64,000 nucleotides of DNA from JAOPZW01 sp963803375 (GTDB lineage Bacteria; Actinomycetota; Thermoleophilia; Solirubrobacterales; Solirubrobacteraceae): contig CAWDMB010000008.1 in the NCBI GenBank assembly GCA_963803375.1, positions 186,001 to 250,000 on the forward strand, read 5' to 3'. Below are positions 1 through 8,181 of the stretch, piece by piece. The position numbers and the translations under genes were made by a program. The notes under the pieces were generated by a model. The model searched no databases, had not been told where the DNA came from, and was given only the letters and a program-made list of their open reading frames with translations. The stretch's first letter is position 1; each line of letters starts with the position of its first letter.

Positions 1-1034
1 CCGTCTCGCTGGCGATCGTGTGGGGCACGACGCTCGAGCGCATCAAGTTCGGCGTCTACATCATCTACGCCGTCCTCTTCGCCTCGCTGATCTACCCGAT
101 CGGTTCCCACTGGGTCTTCGGCGGCGGCTGGCTGCAGACGAGCGTCGGCATGCAGGACTTCGCCGGCTCGACGGCCGTCCACCTGATCGGCGCGACGGGC
201 GCCCTCGCGGCGCTGCTGCTGCTCGGGCCGCGCACGGGCAAGTACGACGCCAAGGGCAAGCCGCGGGCGATCCCCGGCCACAACATGCCGCTCTTCGGGC
301 TGGGCATCCTGATCCTGTGGCTCGGCTGGTTCGGCTTCAACCCGGGCTCGACGCTCAACGCGCTCGACGGTCGCTTCACCGAGGTCGTGCTCGTGACCCA
401 GCTCGCCGCCTGCGGCGGCGTCCTGATGGCGATCCTCACGGCGTACTGGAGGACGAACCAGATCGACATCGGCATGGCCGGCAACGGCGCGGTCGCCGCC
501 CTCGTGGCGATCACGGCGCCCTCGGGCTACGTCCAGCCGTGGACGGCGCCGATCATCGGCGGCGTCGCCGGCGTGATCGTGGTGCTCGGCGTCTACGCGA
601 TCGACAAGTACATCGACGACCCCGTGGGCGCGCTCTCCGCGCACGGCCTCGCCGGCATCTGGGGCACGCTGGCTTGCGGCCTGTTCACGTCGCCGACGCT
701 GGCCAAGTTCAACGGGGTCGGCAACCCCGACGGCGGGCTCGTCTACTCGGGCTCGTTCAAGCAGCTCGGCTACCAGGCGCTCGGCGTCGTGACCGTGTTC
801 GCGTTCGTATTCGCCCTCAGCTACCTCACCTTCCTGGCGATCAAGGCCACGTACGGCCTGCGCGTCTCCGAGGAGGAGGAGCACGCCGGCCTGGACATCT
901 CCGAGCACGGGATGTACGGCTATCCCGAGCAGTTCATCCCGACGCCGGAGCTCGTGGGCTACGGTGCCGCTCCCCATGTCGCGCCGCCGGTGACGGCCGG
1001 CCCGATCACCACCCCGAAGGAGGTGCCGGCGTGA
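1..1034 (+). CDS. amt: Ammonium transporter (Amt/MEP/Rh), C-terminal part; 5' end outside window
   Basis: This is a polytopic inner-membrane channel for ammonium uptake. The frame is open at base 1, so the true start and the first membrane helices lie upstream; a GTG at 18 is only an internal codon. The Amt signature is visible as DFAGSTAVH, with a Ser where many members have Gly, followed later by the second conserved pore segment SAHGLAGIWG. Hydrophobic segments run to about codon 285, then a soluble tail of roughly 55 residues rich in Pro and Gly. The stop overlaps the GTG of the next gene, a P-II protein, which is the classic amt-glnK arrangement in which P-II blocks the channel under nitrogen excess. 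Identification is secure; only the N-terminus is missing. Confidence 0.95.
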   Translation, partial: VSLAIVWGTTLERIKFGVYIIYAVLFASLIYPIGSHWVFGGGWLQTSVGMQDFAGSTAVHLIGATGALAALLLLGPRTGKYDAKGKPRAIPGHNMPLFGLGILILWLGWFGFNPGSTLNALDGRFTEVVLVTQLAACGGVLMAILTAYWRTNQIDIGMAGNGAVAALVAITAPSGYVQPWTAPIIGGVAGVIVVLGVYAIDKYIDDPVGALSAHGLAGIWGTLACGLFTSPTLAKFNGVGNPDGGLVYSGSFKQLGYQALGVVTVFAFVFALSYLTFLAIKATYGLRVSEEEEHAGLDISEHGMYGYPEQFIPTPELVGYGAAPHVAPPVTAGPITTPKEVPA

Positions 1035-1402
1035 AGAAGATCGAGTCGTACATCCGCCACGAGGCGTTCGAGCCGATCCGGATGGAGCTCCTGAGCCTCG
1101 GGTTCCCGTCGCTGACCATCAGCGAGGTCAAGGGATCCGGGCGCCAGAAGGGGATCACCGAGAGCTACCGCGGAGCGGAGCTGACCAACTACCTGCGGCC
1201 GAAGATCAAGCTGGAGTGCGTGGTCGCCGACCGTGACGTGCAGACGATCGTCGACACGATCCTCAAGCACGCGCGGACCGGCGCCGTCGGCGACGGCAAG
1301 CTCTTCGTGCTGCCGGTGGACGAGGCCTACCGCGTCCGGACCGGCGAGGCCGGCGAGGAAGTGCTCCAGGCCCACCCCGACCCGGCCGCGGCCGTCACCT
1401 AG
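1031..1402 (+). CDS. glnB: P-II nitrogen regulatory protein (GlnB/GlnK)
   Basis: This 123-residue trimeric signal protein senses ATP/ADP and 2-oxoglutarate and normally gates the partner ammonium channel. It starts at a GTG that overlaps the amt stop (GTGA), so the two are translationally coupled. The T-loop region reads GRQKGITESYRGAEL and the C-terminal nucleotide-binding part reads GDGKLFVLPVDEAYRVRTGE, both typical. Residue 51, the Tyr that is uridylylated or adenylylated in most bacteria, is Leu here, although Tyr46 is kept. Regulation by covalent modification at Tyr51 is therefore unlikely, and effector binding alone may control it. Position beside amt makes GlnK the likelier functional name. 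Confidence 0.95.
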   Translation: MKKIESYIRHEAFEPIRMELLSLGFPSLTISEVKGSGRQKGITESYRGAELTNYLRPKIKLECVVADRDVQTIVDTILKHARTGAVGDGKLFVLPVDEAYRVRTGEAGEEVLQAHPDPAAAVT

Positions 1403-1416
1403 GGGGCGGCGTTCGG

Positions 1417-2670
1417 ATGGCGCTCGGAGCGGCGGGATCGGATCGCGACCCCGCCGCTCCTCGCCGTGCCCGGCCCAAGGCCGGCGCGGCGGGGGCGGCG
1501 GGGCTCGTCGAGCGCCTGCGCGACGTGCACCTGCGCATGGTCGACGCCGTGCTCGGCGGCGACGGGCTCGAGGCCGTCGCCGGGCTGGCGGCGGAGGCCG
1601 CGGGCGCGCCCGTGGCGATCGTCGTGCCGCGCCTGGGGGAGGCGGTCGCGGCGCCGCCCGCGGCCGAGGCGCACGTCGCGCAGCTGCGGCGCTACGTCGG
1701 CGACCGCGTCAAGGACCGACCCTCGCAGGTGCCGCCGGTGGTGGCCGCCGAGGCGCCAATCCTCTCGGGCGACGAGGTGGTCGGGGCGGTCCTCATGCTC
1801 GCGGGCGACGACCCCGCGCCGGAGGCCGCCGAGTTCCTGCACCTCGCGGCCGTCGCCTGCCTGACCGAGGTCGCGGTCGAGGAGGCCAAGGAGGAGGTCG
1901 AGCAGAACCTGCGCGGCTCGTTCCTCGAGGACCTGCGCTCGCGCGCGGACCTCGAGCCGCGCGAGATCGTCCGCCGGGCCGGGCGGCTGGGCTGCGACCT
2001 CTCGCGCGGCGCGGTCGTCCTCTGCGCCGAGCTCACGAGCGATCGTCCGCGCCACGTCGTGGCCACGATCGCCGAGGACGTCCCGGGCGCGCTGGCCCAG
2101 CACATGGAGGGCCGCGTCTACGCGCTGCTGCCCGCCGCGGGCGCCGACGACGCGCCCGAGGCGACGCTCGCGCGCGCCCGCCGGCTGGCCGAGCGCCTGC
2201 GCCAGCACGGGACGGTCGGCCTGTCGAGCTTCTACGCCGACCCCGGCGAGTTCGCGCGGGCGATCCAGGAGGCCGAGCTCGTCCTCGACGTCCTGCGCCA
2301 GTCCGACGTGGGCGGGTGGGACCCGCACCTGCAGGACATCGGCACCGGCACCTACCGCCTGCTCTTCCGCGTCCTCGCCTCGCACCCCGAGGAGGTGCGC
2401 TCCTTCTACGAGGACACGGTCGCGCCGATCGTCCGCTACGACGACCAGTACCGCACGGACCTCGTGGGGACGCTCGAGTCCTATCTCGAGCAGAACTGCA
2501 ACATGAACGCGACGGCGGCGGCGATCTACGCGCACCGCCACACCGTCGCCTACCGCCTCGAGCGCGTGAAGGAGCTCACCACGCTGGATCCGATGCTCTC
2601 CGAGGATCGCGAGCGCCTCGGCCTGGGCCTCAAGGCCTACCGCATCATCGCGCCGCGGCTGCCGAAGTAG
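1417..2670 (+). CDS. PucR/CdaR-family transcriptional regulator
   Basis: This 417-residue cytoplasmic regulator has a GAF-like N-terminal half (about residues 30-160), a CdaR/GGDEF-like middle region and a C-terminal PucR helix-turn-helix. The last shows as NMNATAAAIYAHRHTVAYRL followed by a KAYRII ending, which is diagnostic. The ATG at 1417 is preceded by a purine-rich AGGGGGCGG stretch. It lies 14 bp after the P-II gene and may share its transcript. Members of the family control purine, amino acid or sugar-acid use, but the effector here cannot be read from sequence. Its link to nitrogen control is inferred from position only. Confidence 0.85.
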   Translation: MALGAAGSDRDPAAPRRARPKAGAAGAAGLVERLRDVHLRMVDAVLGGDGLEAVAGLAAEAAGAPVAIVVPRLGEAVAAPPAAEAHVAQLRRYVGDRVKDRPSQVPPVVAAEAPILSGDEVVGAVLMLAGDDPAPEAAEFLHLAAVACLTEVAVEEAKEEVEQNLRGSFLEDLRSRADLEPREIVRRAGRLGCDLSRGAVVLCAELTSDRPRHVVATIAEDVPGALAQHMEGRVYALLPAAGADDAPEATLARARRLAERLRQHGTVGLSSFYADPGEFARAIQEAELVLDVLRQSDVGGWDPHLQDIGTGTYRLLFRVLASHPEEVRSFYEDTVAPIVRYDDQYRTDLVGTLESYLEQNCNMNATAAAIYAHRHTVAYRLERVKELTTLDPMLSEDRERLGLGLKAYRIIAPRLPK

Positions 2671-2683
2671 CCCGGCGTCGCCG

Positions 2684-2752
2684 CGCAACGGTCCCGAGTG
2701 GTCGATCGACGGTCATCGGAGACCGTCGCGTGACCACTCGCCGCGCGTTGCG
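2684..2752. terminator. Nested inverted repeats between convergent genes, likely bidirectional terminator
   Basis: Three sets of complementary arms are nested: CGCAACG at 2684-2690 with 2746-2752, GAGTGGTC at 2696-2703 with 2732-2739, and GACGGTC at 2708-2714 with 2721-2727. The structure ends exactly at the stop codon of the minus-strand gene. No U tract follows, which is common in high-GC actinobacteria. Confidence 0.6.
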
Positions 2753-4099
2753 TCAGGCCAGGCCGAGCAGCAGCGCGAGCGCGAGCAGGACCGCGGCGAT
2801 GCACGCCACGGCGAGCCCGCGGGCGATCCAGATCGTGGCCGCCGAGCGCCCGCCGGCGACGCCCGGCTCGATGTGGCGCGCCCCGATGGCCGCGGAGCCG
2901 GGCAGCGGCTCGGCCGCGCCGCGCGGGGTGGGCACGGCGCGGCGCGCCGGGCGCGCGCCGAGAACGCGGACGCCCTCGGCGCCGCCGCCGGCGCCGGGGT
3001 CGGCGGTCGCAGGGTCGGCCGCCGCCCGGGCGCGGGCGCCCCGCCCGCGGGCGCCCTCGGCGCCGCCGCCGGCGCCGGGGTCGGCGGTCGCAGGGTCGGC
3101 CGTCGCCCGGGCGCGGGCGCCCCGCCCGCGGGCGGTGGGCGGCGCGGCCTCGGCCGGGGCGTCGGCGACCTCGGTGGGCGGCGCGGCCGCCGCGGGCTCG
3201 GGCGCCTCGGCGGGCACGTAGCCGCGCGGGACGACGGCCACGGCGCGCTCGGCGCGCTCGCGCTCGCGCTCGGCCTCGCGGCGCGCCGCCTCGAGGTCGC
3301 CGCGGGCGGCCTTGAGCGCGCGCCGCGCCTCCGTCGCCTCGGCGCGCGCGGCGGCGATCCCCTCGTCGACGGCCCGGGCGGCCGCGGCGTCGCGGGCGGC
3401 GAGCGCGTCGGCGTGCGCCGCGTCGCGCGCGGCGAGCGCGTCGGCGTGCGCCGCGTCGCGGGCGGTGAGCGCGTCGGCGTGCTCGGCGGCGAGCGTTCGC
3501 AGCGCCTCGTCCTGGCGCACGCTGGCCTCGGCGTGCTCGCGCCGCACGGCGGCGAGCTCGGTCTCGACGGAGGACAGGCGGCGCGCGACGTCGTCGCGCT
3601 CGAGCCGCAGGCCGTCCGCCTCGGCGTCGGCGCGCTCGCGGGCCTCGCGCTCGACCTCGGCGCGCGCCAGCGCCGCGCCGGCGGCGTCGCGCGCCTCGTC
3701 GGCGCGACGGCGCTGGGCGTTGGCCTCGCGCGCCAGCCGCACGTGGCGGTCGGCCGGGCCGTCGCCCGCGTCGGGCGGAGCGTCGGGTTGCGGCAGCTCG
3801 AGCAGCAGCTCGCGGCCGACGGCGAGCGAGAAGCGCCGGGCGCCGAGCGCCTCGACCGGCACGGCGAACGTCGCGCGCCAGGCGGCGCCTTCGGGCTCGG
3901 CGACCGCGTTCGTCGCCGCGACCGCCCGGACCTCGAGCGTCTCGGTCTCGCCCTCGGCCACGAGCGCGGGCCGCCCGAGCCGCCGGCGCGCCGGCGCCCG
4001 GAAGCGGCCCTCGAGCTCGAGCAGGCCGGCGTCGGCGCCGGGCGCCTCGGCGGCGAAGCGCCGCACCTCGAAGAGCAGGCCGGAGACCACCGCGCTCAT
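2753..4099 (-). CDS. Tail-anchored coiled-coil protein with Ala/Pro-rich repeats, function unknown
   Basis: I do not recognise the family. The 448-residue protein has an N-terminal beta-rich segment (about 1-110), then a long Ala/Arg/Glu coiled coil (about 120-280) that contains three copies of an 11-residue unit of the form HADALAARDAA. A disordered Ala/Pro/Gly region follows with a duplicated 27-residue block, and a final hydrophobic helix reads ATIWIARGLAVACIAAVLLA, which suggests C-terminal membrane anchoring. The ATG at 4099 was chosen because the next gene upstream on the same strand stops at 4110, 10 bp before it; the frame stays open to 4309 but that would overlap the membrane gene. 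It is probably co-transcribed with the membrane protein and perhaps the lipoprotein upstream. Confidence 0.7.
   Translation of the reverse strand: MSAVVSGLLFEVRRFAAEAPGADAGLLELEGRFRAPARRRLGRPALVAEGETETLEVRAVAATNAVAEPEGAAWRATFAVPVEALGARRFSLAVGRELLLELPQPDAPPDAGDGPADRHVRLAREANAQRRRADEARDAAGAALARAEVEREARERADAEADGLRLERDDVARRLSSVETELAAVRREHAEASVRQDEALRTLAAEHADALTARDAAHADALAARDAAHADALAARDAAAARAVDEGIAAARAEATEARRALKAARGDLEAARREAERERERAERAVAVVPRGYVPAEAPEPAAAAPPTEVADAPAEAAPPTARGRGARARATADPATADPGAGGGAEGARGRGARARAAADPATADPGAGGGAEGVRVLGARPARRAVPTPRGAAEPLPGSAAIGARHIEPGVAGGRSAATIWIARGLAVACIAAVLLALALLLGLA
2971..3132. repeat. Two tandem 81-bp direct repeats inside a coding region
   Basis: Copies at 2971-3051 and 3052-3132 are almost identical, with only a small difference near 3101. 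Each encodes the same 27-residue Gly/Ala/Arg/Pro block of the coiled-coil protein, in frame. The near identity suggests a recent duplication. Confidence 0.9.
3399..3485. repeat. Three 33-bp direct repeats encoding an 11-residue coiled-coil unit
   Basis: Units begin at 3399, 3432 and 3465 and share the core GCGAGCGCGTCGGCGTGC with one or two changes. They encode HADAL(A/T)ARDAA three times. An 11-residue period is a known alternative to heptads in coiled coils. Confidence 0.85.
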
Positions 4100-4109
4100 C
4101 GTCCGAGCG

Positions 4110-4721
4110 TCAGCGCTCCTCGGGATCGACGGGATCGAGCGCCTGGGTGCGCTGGCTGTCGGGCTCGTCGGCCGCGTCGTCGGCGGCCGGACGCGAGCGG
4201 CCGAAGAGCCGCGCGGCGCGCGGTGGAGCGGGCGCGTCGTCGCCGGCATCCGCGTCGGCATCGACGTCGGCGCCGTCGGCGTCGGGCGACGCGGCGCCCT
4301 CGCGCGCATCGATGGCGGCCGCGCGGCGGCGACGCTCGCGCCCGCGCACGTCGACCGTGACCGAGATGCTCGCCGCGGCCAGCAGCGCGCCGAGGGCCAT
4401 GAGCGCGGTCGCGGCGAGCGCGAGCCAGGCGCCCGCCCCGAGGTCGGCGCCGCGCGCCGCCGGCGGCGGATCGAGGAGCTGGACGGCCACGATCGCGAGC
4501 GCCGCGACGGCTACAAGCGGGAGCCAGCGCGTGAGCGGCGCGAAGCGCGGCGCGAGCGCGGCGAGCGCGTAGATCGCGACCCCCGCGAGCAGGAGGTCGA
4601 GCCACTCGAAGACGGCCCAGGCGTCGGCGCTGGGCTCGTACCAGTCCACGAAGAGGCTCGCGAGCAGCACGATCGCGCCGACGGCGACGACCGCGGTGCC
4701 CGCATCGAAACGCTCGCGCAA
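4110..4721 (-). CDS. Membrane protein with four predicted helices, function unknown
   Basis: This 203-residue protein starts at TTG (4721). It has about four hydrophobic helices in residues 8-130, the first two paired around VDWYEPSADAW and the last being ALAATALMALGALLAAASI. The C-terminal 70 residues are charged, with an Asp-rich stretch after an Arg cluster, and are probably cytoplasmic. It precedes the tail-anchored coiled-coil gene by 10 bp, so the two probably form an operon and may act together at the membrane. No enzymatic motif is visible. The start is uncertain because no clear ribosome site precedes it. Confidence 0.7.
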   Translation of the reverse strand: MRERFDAGTAVVAVGAIVLLASLFVDWYEPSADAWAVFEWLDLLLAGVAIYALAALAPRFAPLTRWLPLVAVAALAIVAVQLLDPPPAARGADLGAGAWLALAATALMALGALLAAASISVTVDVRGRERRRRAAAIDAREGAASPDADGADVDADADAGDDAPAPPRAARLFGRSRPAADDAADEPDSQRTQALDPVDPEER

Positions 4722-4802
4722 GGGGGGCGGGGGCTCCAGGTCGGGGGCGGGCGCTCCAGTGAAGCAGACGACCCCGTCCCCGTGCGCGGCGCAACGCGGC
4801 TG

Positions 4803-5396
4803 TCAGCCGCCGTCGCGCACGACCGCGCCCGTGGCCGGGACGACCCGCGAGGCGGGCGCGCGCCTGGAGACCTCGACGGTGAACTCGCCCTCGGGGCTGC
4901 GGTTGCCCTCGAGCACCGCCGCGGCCCGCCCGCCGAGGCCGGCCGCGACCCGCCAGCGGACCTTGTGGGTGCCGCCCTGCACGGCGGTCACCCGCCACTC
5001 GAAGCGCTTGACGTCGCCGGGCTCCAGGCGCCCGAGCGCCCACGTCGTGGTGTTCGCCGTCGTCCCGTTCCCCGGGGGGTCGTCGACGATCCAGACCGCG
5101 CGGTCGGGATCGGACAGGCCCGGCCGCTCGGAGCGCGTCGAGAAGCTGTCGACGGTGACCGCGACGTTCGGCAGCGCCCGCGAGCCCGTGTTCTCGACGG
5201 CGACGACGAGCCGCGCGGGCTGGGCCAGGCGCTGGTGCGCCGGGAAGCTGGCCTTCGCGATCGCCACCTCGAACTGCCCCGAGGGCTCGTCGGCGTCCTG
5301 GCGGACGCCACCGCCGCAGCCCGTCGCGGCGAGGACGAGCGCCGTCGCACCCACGGCCGCCGCCAGCCGGCGCGCGTTGGACCCGAGCCCCTCCAC
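4803..5396 (-). CDS. Putative lipoprotein with a CARDB/DUF11-like beta-sandwich domain
   Basis: This 197-residue exported protein starts at GTG 5396. A signal sequence ends in the lipobox LAATGC (Cys near residue 27), so it should be lipid-anchored outside the membrane. The remainder looks like one immunoglobulin-type beta sandwich; the stretch LVVAVENTGSRALPNVAVTV has the asymmetric 'NTG' pattern of CARDB/DUF11 repeats. No catalytic residues are apparent, so a binding or structural role is likely. A TACGTT box lies 7 nt before the start, fitting leaderless transcription. The stop is 81 bp upstream of the TTG of the membrane gene on the same strand. Confidence 0.75.
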   Translation of the reverse strand: MEGLGSNARRLAAAVGATALVLAATGCGGGVRQDADEPSGQFEVAIAKASFPAHQRLAQPARLVVAVENTGSRALPNVAVTVDSFSTRSERPGLSDPDRAVWIVDDPPGNGTTANTTTWALGRLEPGDVKRFEWRVTAVQGGTHKVRWRVAAGLGGRAAAVLEGNRSPEGEFTVEVSRRAPASRVVPATGAVVRDGG

Positions 5397-5403
5397 GGCG
5401 GCG

Positions 5404-5409
5404 AACGTA
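5404..5409 (-). promoter_or_regulatory. Candidate leaderless -10 box (TACGTT) for the lipoprotein gene
   Basis: TACGTT on the minus strand ends 7 nt before GTG 5396. No good -35 element is visible. Confidence 0.4.
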
Positions 5410-5533
5410 CCACGCGCCCCAGCGCGGCGGTTGCCGTTTGGCCTTCGATCGGAGCTTTGCTTAGAGTGAGTGCCCGCTGCGAGCGGGCCCAGGCGCCTCG
5501 CGGTCCCCGGGTGTGTGCAGGAGGGAGGCAGGG

Positions 5534-6340
5534 ATGGTGCGCAGCGTCGCCGACCGAGCGGTTCTTCCCACGAAGAACCTGCTCGAAGAGGTCGGGGACA
5601 TGATGATCCTGACGGGCAAGACGATCGTCTCCGCCGTCAGGCCCCCATATCCGTACGGCGGCGAGTTCGTCTCGCAGTTCCTCTTCGCGTTGCGCCTGTG
5701 CTGGTTCCCGCTGCTCGTCTCGACTGTCGCCTTCGGCTACGGCGCGCCCGGGCTGCAGGCCGCCAACTTCCTGGTCCTGTTCGGCGCGCTCGACCGGCTC
5801 GGCGGCTTCTTCGTGCTCGCCTCGATCCGGGAGTTCGCGCCCTTCGTCACCGCGATCGTCCTGGCCGGCGTCGCCGGAACGGCCATCACGGCCGACCTCG
5901 GGGCGCGCAAGATCCGCGAGGAGCTGGACGCGCTGCAGGTCCTCGGCGTCGACCCCGTGAAGAATCTCGTCGTGCCGCGCTTCCTCGCGCTGATGCTCGT
6001 CACCGGCCTCTTCGACGTCTACGCGCTGCTGTTCGGGATCTTCGGCGGCATCGTCACGACGCTCGTCAACGACGCGCCGCTCGGCCCGTTCTGGGCGACG
6101 TTCTTCACGAACGCCTCGATCACCGACCTGTGGGGCAGCGTCCTGAAGTGCACGATGTTCGGGGCGATCATCGCGATCGTCTGCTGCTACAAGGGCATGA
6201 CGGCCTCGGGCGGCGCCGAGGGCGTCGGGCGCGCGGTCAACCAGGCCGTCGTCATCGCCCTGCTCGGCGTCTTCGCCTTCAACTACGTCTTCACGCAGAC
6301 GCTGCTGGCCACGCATCCGGAGATCACGGTGATCAAGTGA
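5534..6340 (+). CDS. yrbEA: YrbE/MlaE-family ABC permease of the Mce system (first)
   Basis: This 268-residue integral membrane permease is part of an Mce lipid importer. It has five to six hydrophobic helices and the MlaE-type coupling motif REELDALQVLGVDP. The ATG at 5534 is chosen over a GTG at 5513 because AGGAGGGAGG (5519-5527) is correctly placed before it; the GTG has no such site. It is the first gene of an operon of nine tightly overlapping genes, and its stop overlaps the GTG of the second permease. By analogy with MlaE and mycobacterial YrbE1A, two such permeases pair in the membrane and couple to the ATPase encoded third. Confidence 0.93.
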   Translation: MVRSVADRAVLPTKNLLEEVGDMMILTGKTIVSAVRPPYPYGGEFVSQFLFALRLCWFPLLVSTVAFGYGAPGLQAANFLVLFGALDRLGGFFVLASIREFAPFVTAIVLAGVAGTAITADLGARKIREELDALQVLGVDPVKNLVVPRFLALMLVTGLFDVYALLFGIFGGIVTTLVNDAPLGPFWATFFTNASITDLWGSVLKCTMFGAIIAIVCCYKGMTASGGAEGVGRAVNQAVVIALLGVFAFNYVFTQTLLATHPEITVIK

Positions 6341-7122
6341 CGGCCGCGCGCGAGTGGATCGCCGGCTTCGGCGAGATCGCGAAGTTCTGCGGGCGCGTCG
6401 TGGGGCAGGTCTTCGGCCTGCGCGTCTTCCGCTTCTTCGGCGAGGCGCTGCGCCAGGCCGGGTTGCTCGTGCTCTCCTCGACGCTCGTCATCTGGGGCCT
6501 GGTCTTCATCATCGGCCTGCAGTGCGGGATCGAGGGGGCGTACTTCAACCGGTCGGTCGGCGCGCCGGCCTACGCCGGGATCTTCAGCGCCTGGTGCGAC
6601 CTGCGCGAGCTCGTGCCCTACGCCTTCGGCTACATGATGGCCGCCAAGGTCGGCACGGGGATCGTCGCCGAGCTCGGCTCGATGCGGATCTCCGACGAGA
6701 TCGACGCGCTCGAGGTCATGGGCATCGACTCGATCGTCTTCTTGTGCGCGACGCGGCTGCTGGCCGCGTGGATGGTCCTGCCCTTCATGTACATCGCCGG
6801 CGTCGGCGCCGGGTTCTTCGCGAGCTACCTGGCGGTGGTGCAGCAGATCGGGGAGGTCAGCTCGGGCGGGTTCTTCCTCGTCTTCTGGCAGTTCCAAAAT
6901 CCGCCGGACCTCTTATACAGCGTCATCAAGGGGATGGCGATGGCCACGGTCATCGTCCTCGTCGGCTGCTACTACGGCTACAACGCGCGCGGCGGGCCGG
7001 TCGGGGTGGGGACCGCGACGGCGAAGTCGATGGTGCTCAACATCGTGCTCGTGCACCTCATCGGGATGGTCTTCACGCAGCTCTTCTGGGGCGCGAACCC
7101 ACGGGCGCCGATCGGAGGCTGA
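6337..7122 (+). CDS. yrbEB: YrbE/MlaE-family ABC permease of the Mce system (second)
   Basis: This 261-residue permease starts at GTG 6337, which overlaps the preceding stop (GTGA), so the pair is translationally coupled and probably made in equal amounts. It carries the same coupling motif, ISDEIDALEVMGIDS, and a similar helix pattern, ending near HLIGMVFTQLFWG. The YrbEA-YrbEB heterodimer is the usual membrane core of actinobacterial Mce transporters. The next gene begins 3 bp later and encodes the ATPase. Confidence 0.93.
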   Translation: MTAAREWIAGFGEIAKFCGRVVGQVFGLRVFRFFGEALRQAGLLVLSSTLVIWGLVFIIGLQCGIEGAYFNRSVGAPAYAGIFSAWCDLRELVPYAFGYMMAAKVGTGIVAELGSMRISDEIDALEVMGIDSIVFLCATRLLAAWMVLPFMYIAGVGAGFFASYLAVVQQIGEVSSGGFFLVFWQFQNPPDLLYSVIKGMAMATVIVLVGCYYGYNARGGPVGVGTATAKSMVLNIVLVHLIGMVFTQLFWGANPRAPIGG

Positions 7123-7124
7123 CG

Positions 7125-8096
7125 ATGGACGACGAACGCGACCGCCCGGGCGAGCCCTCCGACGAGGAGCCGGCGGAGGCGCCGCTCGTCGAGGAGCAAG
7201 GGCGCCGCGACGCGCACGAGCGCCGCTTGGACCCGGCGCCGCCCGCGGACAGCTCGCGCGTCTCGGTCGTCTCGGAGCGACGCGGGCCGCACGACGAGGA
7301 TGAGTACCGCTGGCACACGGGCCTGAACCGGCCGACGGGCGCGCCCGACGCCGTCGAGTTCATCGACGTCCACAAGGCGTTCGGGCGCAACAAGATCCTC
7401 CGCGGCCTGAACATGGGCATTCCCGACGACAAGATCTCGATGATCCTCGGCCCGTCGGGAACCGGGAAGTCGGTCTGCATCAAGCACATGGTCGGCCTGC
7501 TCTACCCCGACGACGGCGACGTCCTCGTCCACGGCGAGTCGGTGCCGAACATGCACGACGACGAGCTCTTCGAGATGCGCAAGAAGTTCGGCGTCCTGTT
7601 CCAGGACGGCGCGCTCTTCGGCTCGATGAACCTCTTCGACAACGTCGCCTTCCCGCTGCGCCAGCACACGGACAAGGGCGAGGAGGAGATCGGCGAGATC
7701 GTCGACCGCCGCCTCGCCGAGGTCGGCCTGGGCGGCTCGCACGACAAGCTCCCCAACGAGCTCTCGGGCGGCATGCGCAAGCGCGCCGGCTTCGCGCGCG
7801 CGCTCGTGCTCGACCCCGGGATCGTCCTCTTCGACGAGCCCGACTCCGGCCTGGACCCGGTGCGCACGGCGCTGCTGTGCGAGCTCATCCAGGAGATCCA
7901 CGAGGAGAACGGCGGCGCCTACGTCGTCATCACGCACGACATCATGAGCGCGCGCCGGGTGGCCGAGCACATCTCCGTCCTCTGGAAGGGGCGCATCGTC
8001 GAGTCGGGCCCGGCCGAAGAGCTCTTCAACTCCGACAACGCGTTCGTGCGCCAGTTTCTCTCGGGCGAGTCCCAGGGCCCGCTGGGCATGGAGTAG
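7125..8096 (+). CDS. mkl: Mce-associated ABC ATPase (Mkl/MceG/MlaF type)
   Basis: This 323-residue ATPase energises lipid transport by the YrbE/Mce complex from the cytoplasmic face. Walker A is GPSGTGKS (about residues 109-116), the signature is LSGGMRKR (about 213) and Walker B is IVLFDEPDSGLDP (about 232), followed by the H-loop THD. The first 75 residues are an acidic, charged extension outside the ABC fold; what it binds is unknown. ATG 7125 is preceded by GGAGG at 7114-7118. In mycobacteria the equivalent ATPase is encoded away from the mce operons; here it lies within the operon, as in proteobacterial mla. Confidence 0.93.
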   Translation: MDDERDRPGEPSDEEPAEAPLVEEQGRRDAHERRLDPAPPADSSRVSVVSERRGPHDEDEYRWHTGLNRPTGAPDAVEFIDVHKAFGRNKILRGLNMGIPDDKISMILGPSGTGKSVCIKHMVGLLYPDDGDVLVHGESVPNMHDDELFEMRKKFGVLFQDGALFGSMNLFDNVAFPLRQHTDKGEEEIGEIVDRRLAEVGLGGSHDKLPNELSGGMRKRAGFARALVLDPGIVLFDEPDSGLDPVRTALLCELIQEIHEENGGAYVVITHDIMSARRVAEHISVLWKGRIVESGPAEELFNSDNAFVRQFLSGESQGPLGME

Positions 8097-8181
8097 CCCG
8101 CCCATCGCCCCGGCGTCCACAGCCCGCCGGACCGTCGCCCGCGGCCTCGCCGTCGGCGCCCTCGTCCTCGCGGCCGCCGTC

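Noticed and set aside
1399..2688. Long open frame on the minus strand opposite the PucR regulator
   Set aside because: Its translation is Arg/Val/Gly-rich without motifs and mirrors the codon bias of the real gene; similar shadows occur opposite nearly every gene here.
2971..3132. Tandem repeats considered as CRISPR or satellite DNA
   Set aside because: The two units are adjacent, in frame and encode a continuous protein segment; there are no spacers.
5431..5466. TTGCCG with CTTAGA as a promoter for the mce operon
   Set aside because: The spacing is about 23 bp and both boxes are poor; the operon promoter was not identified.
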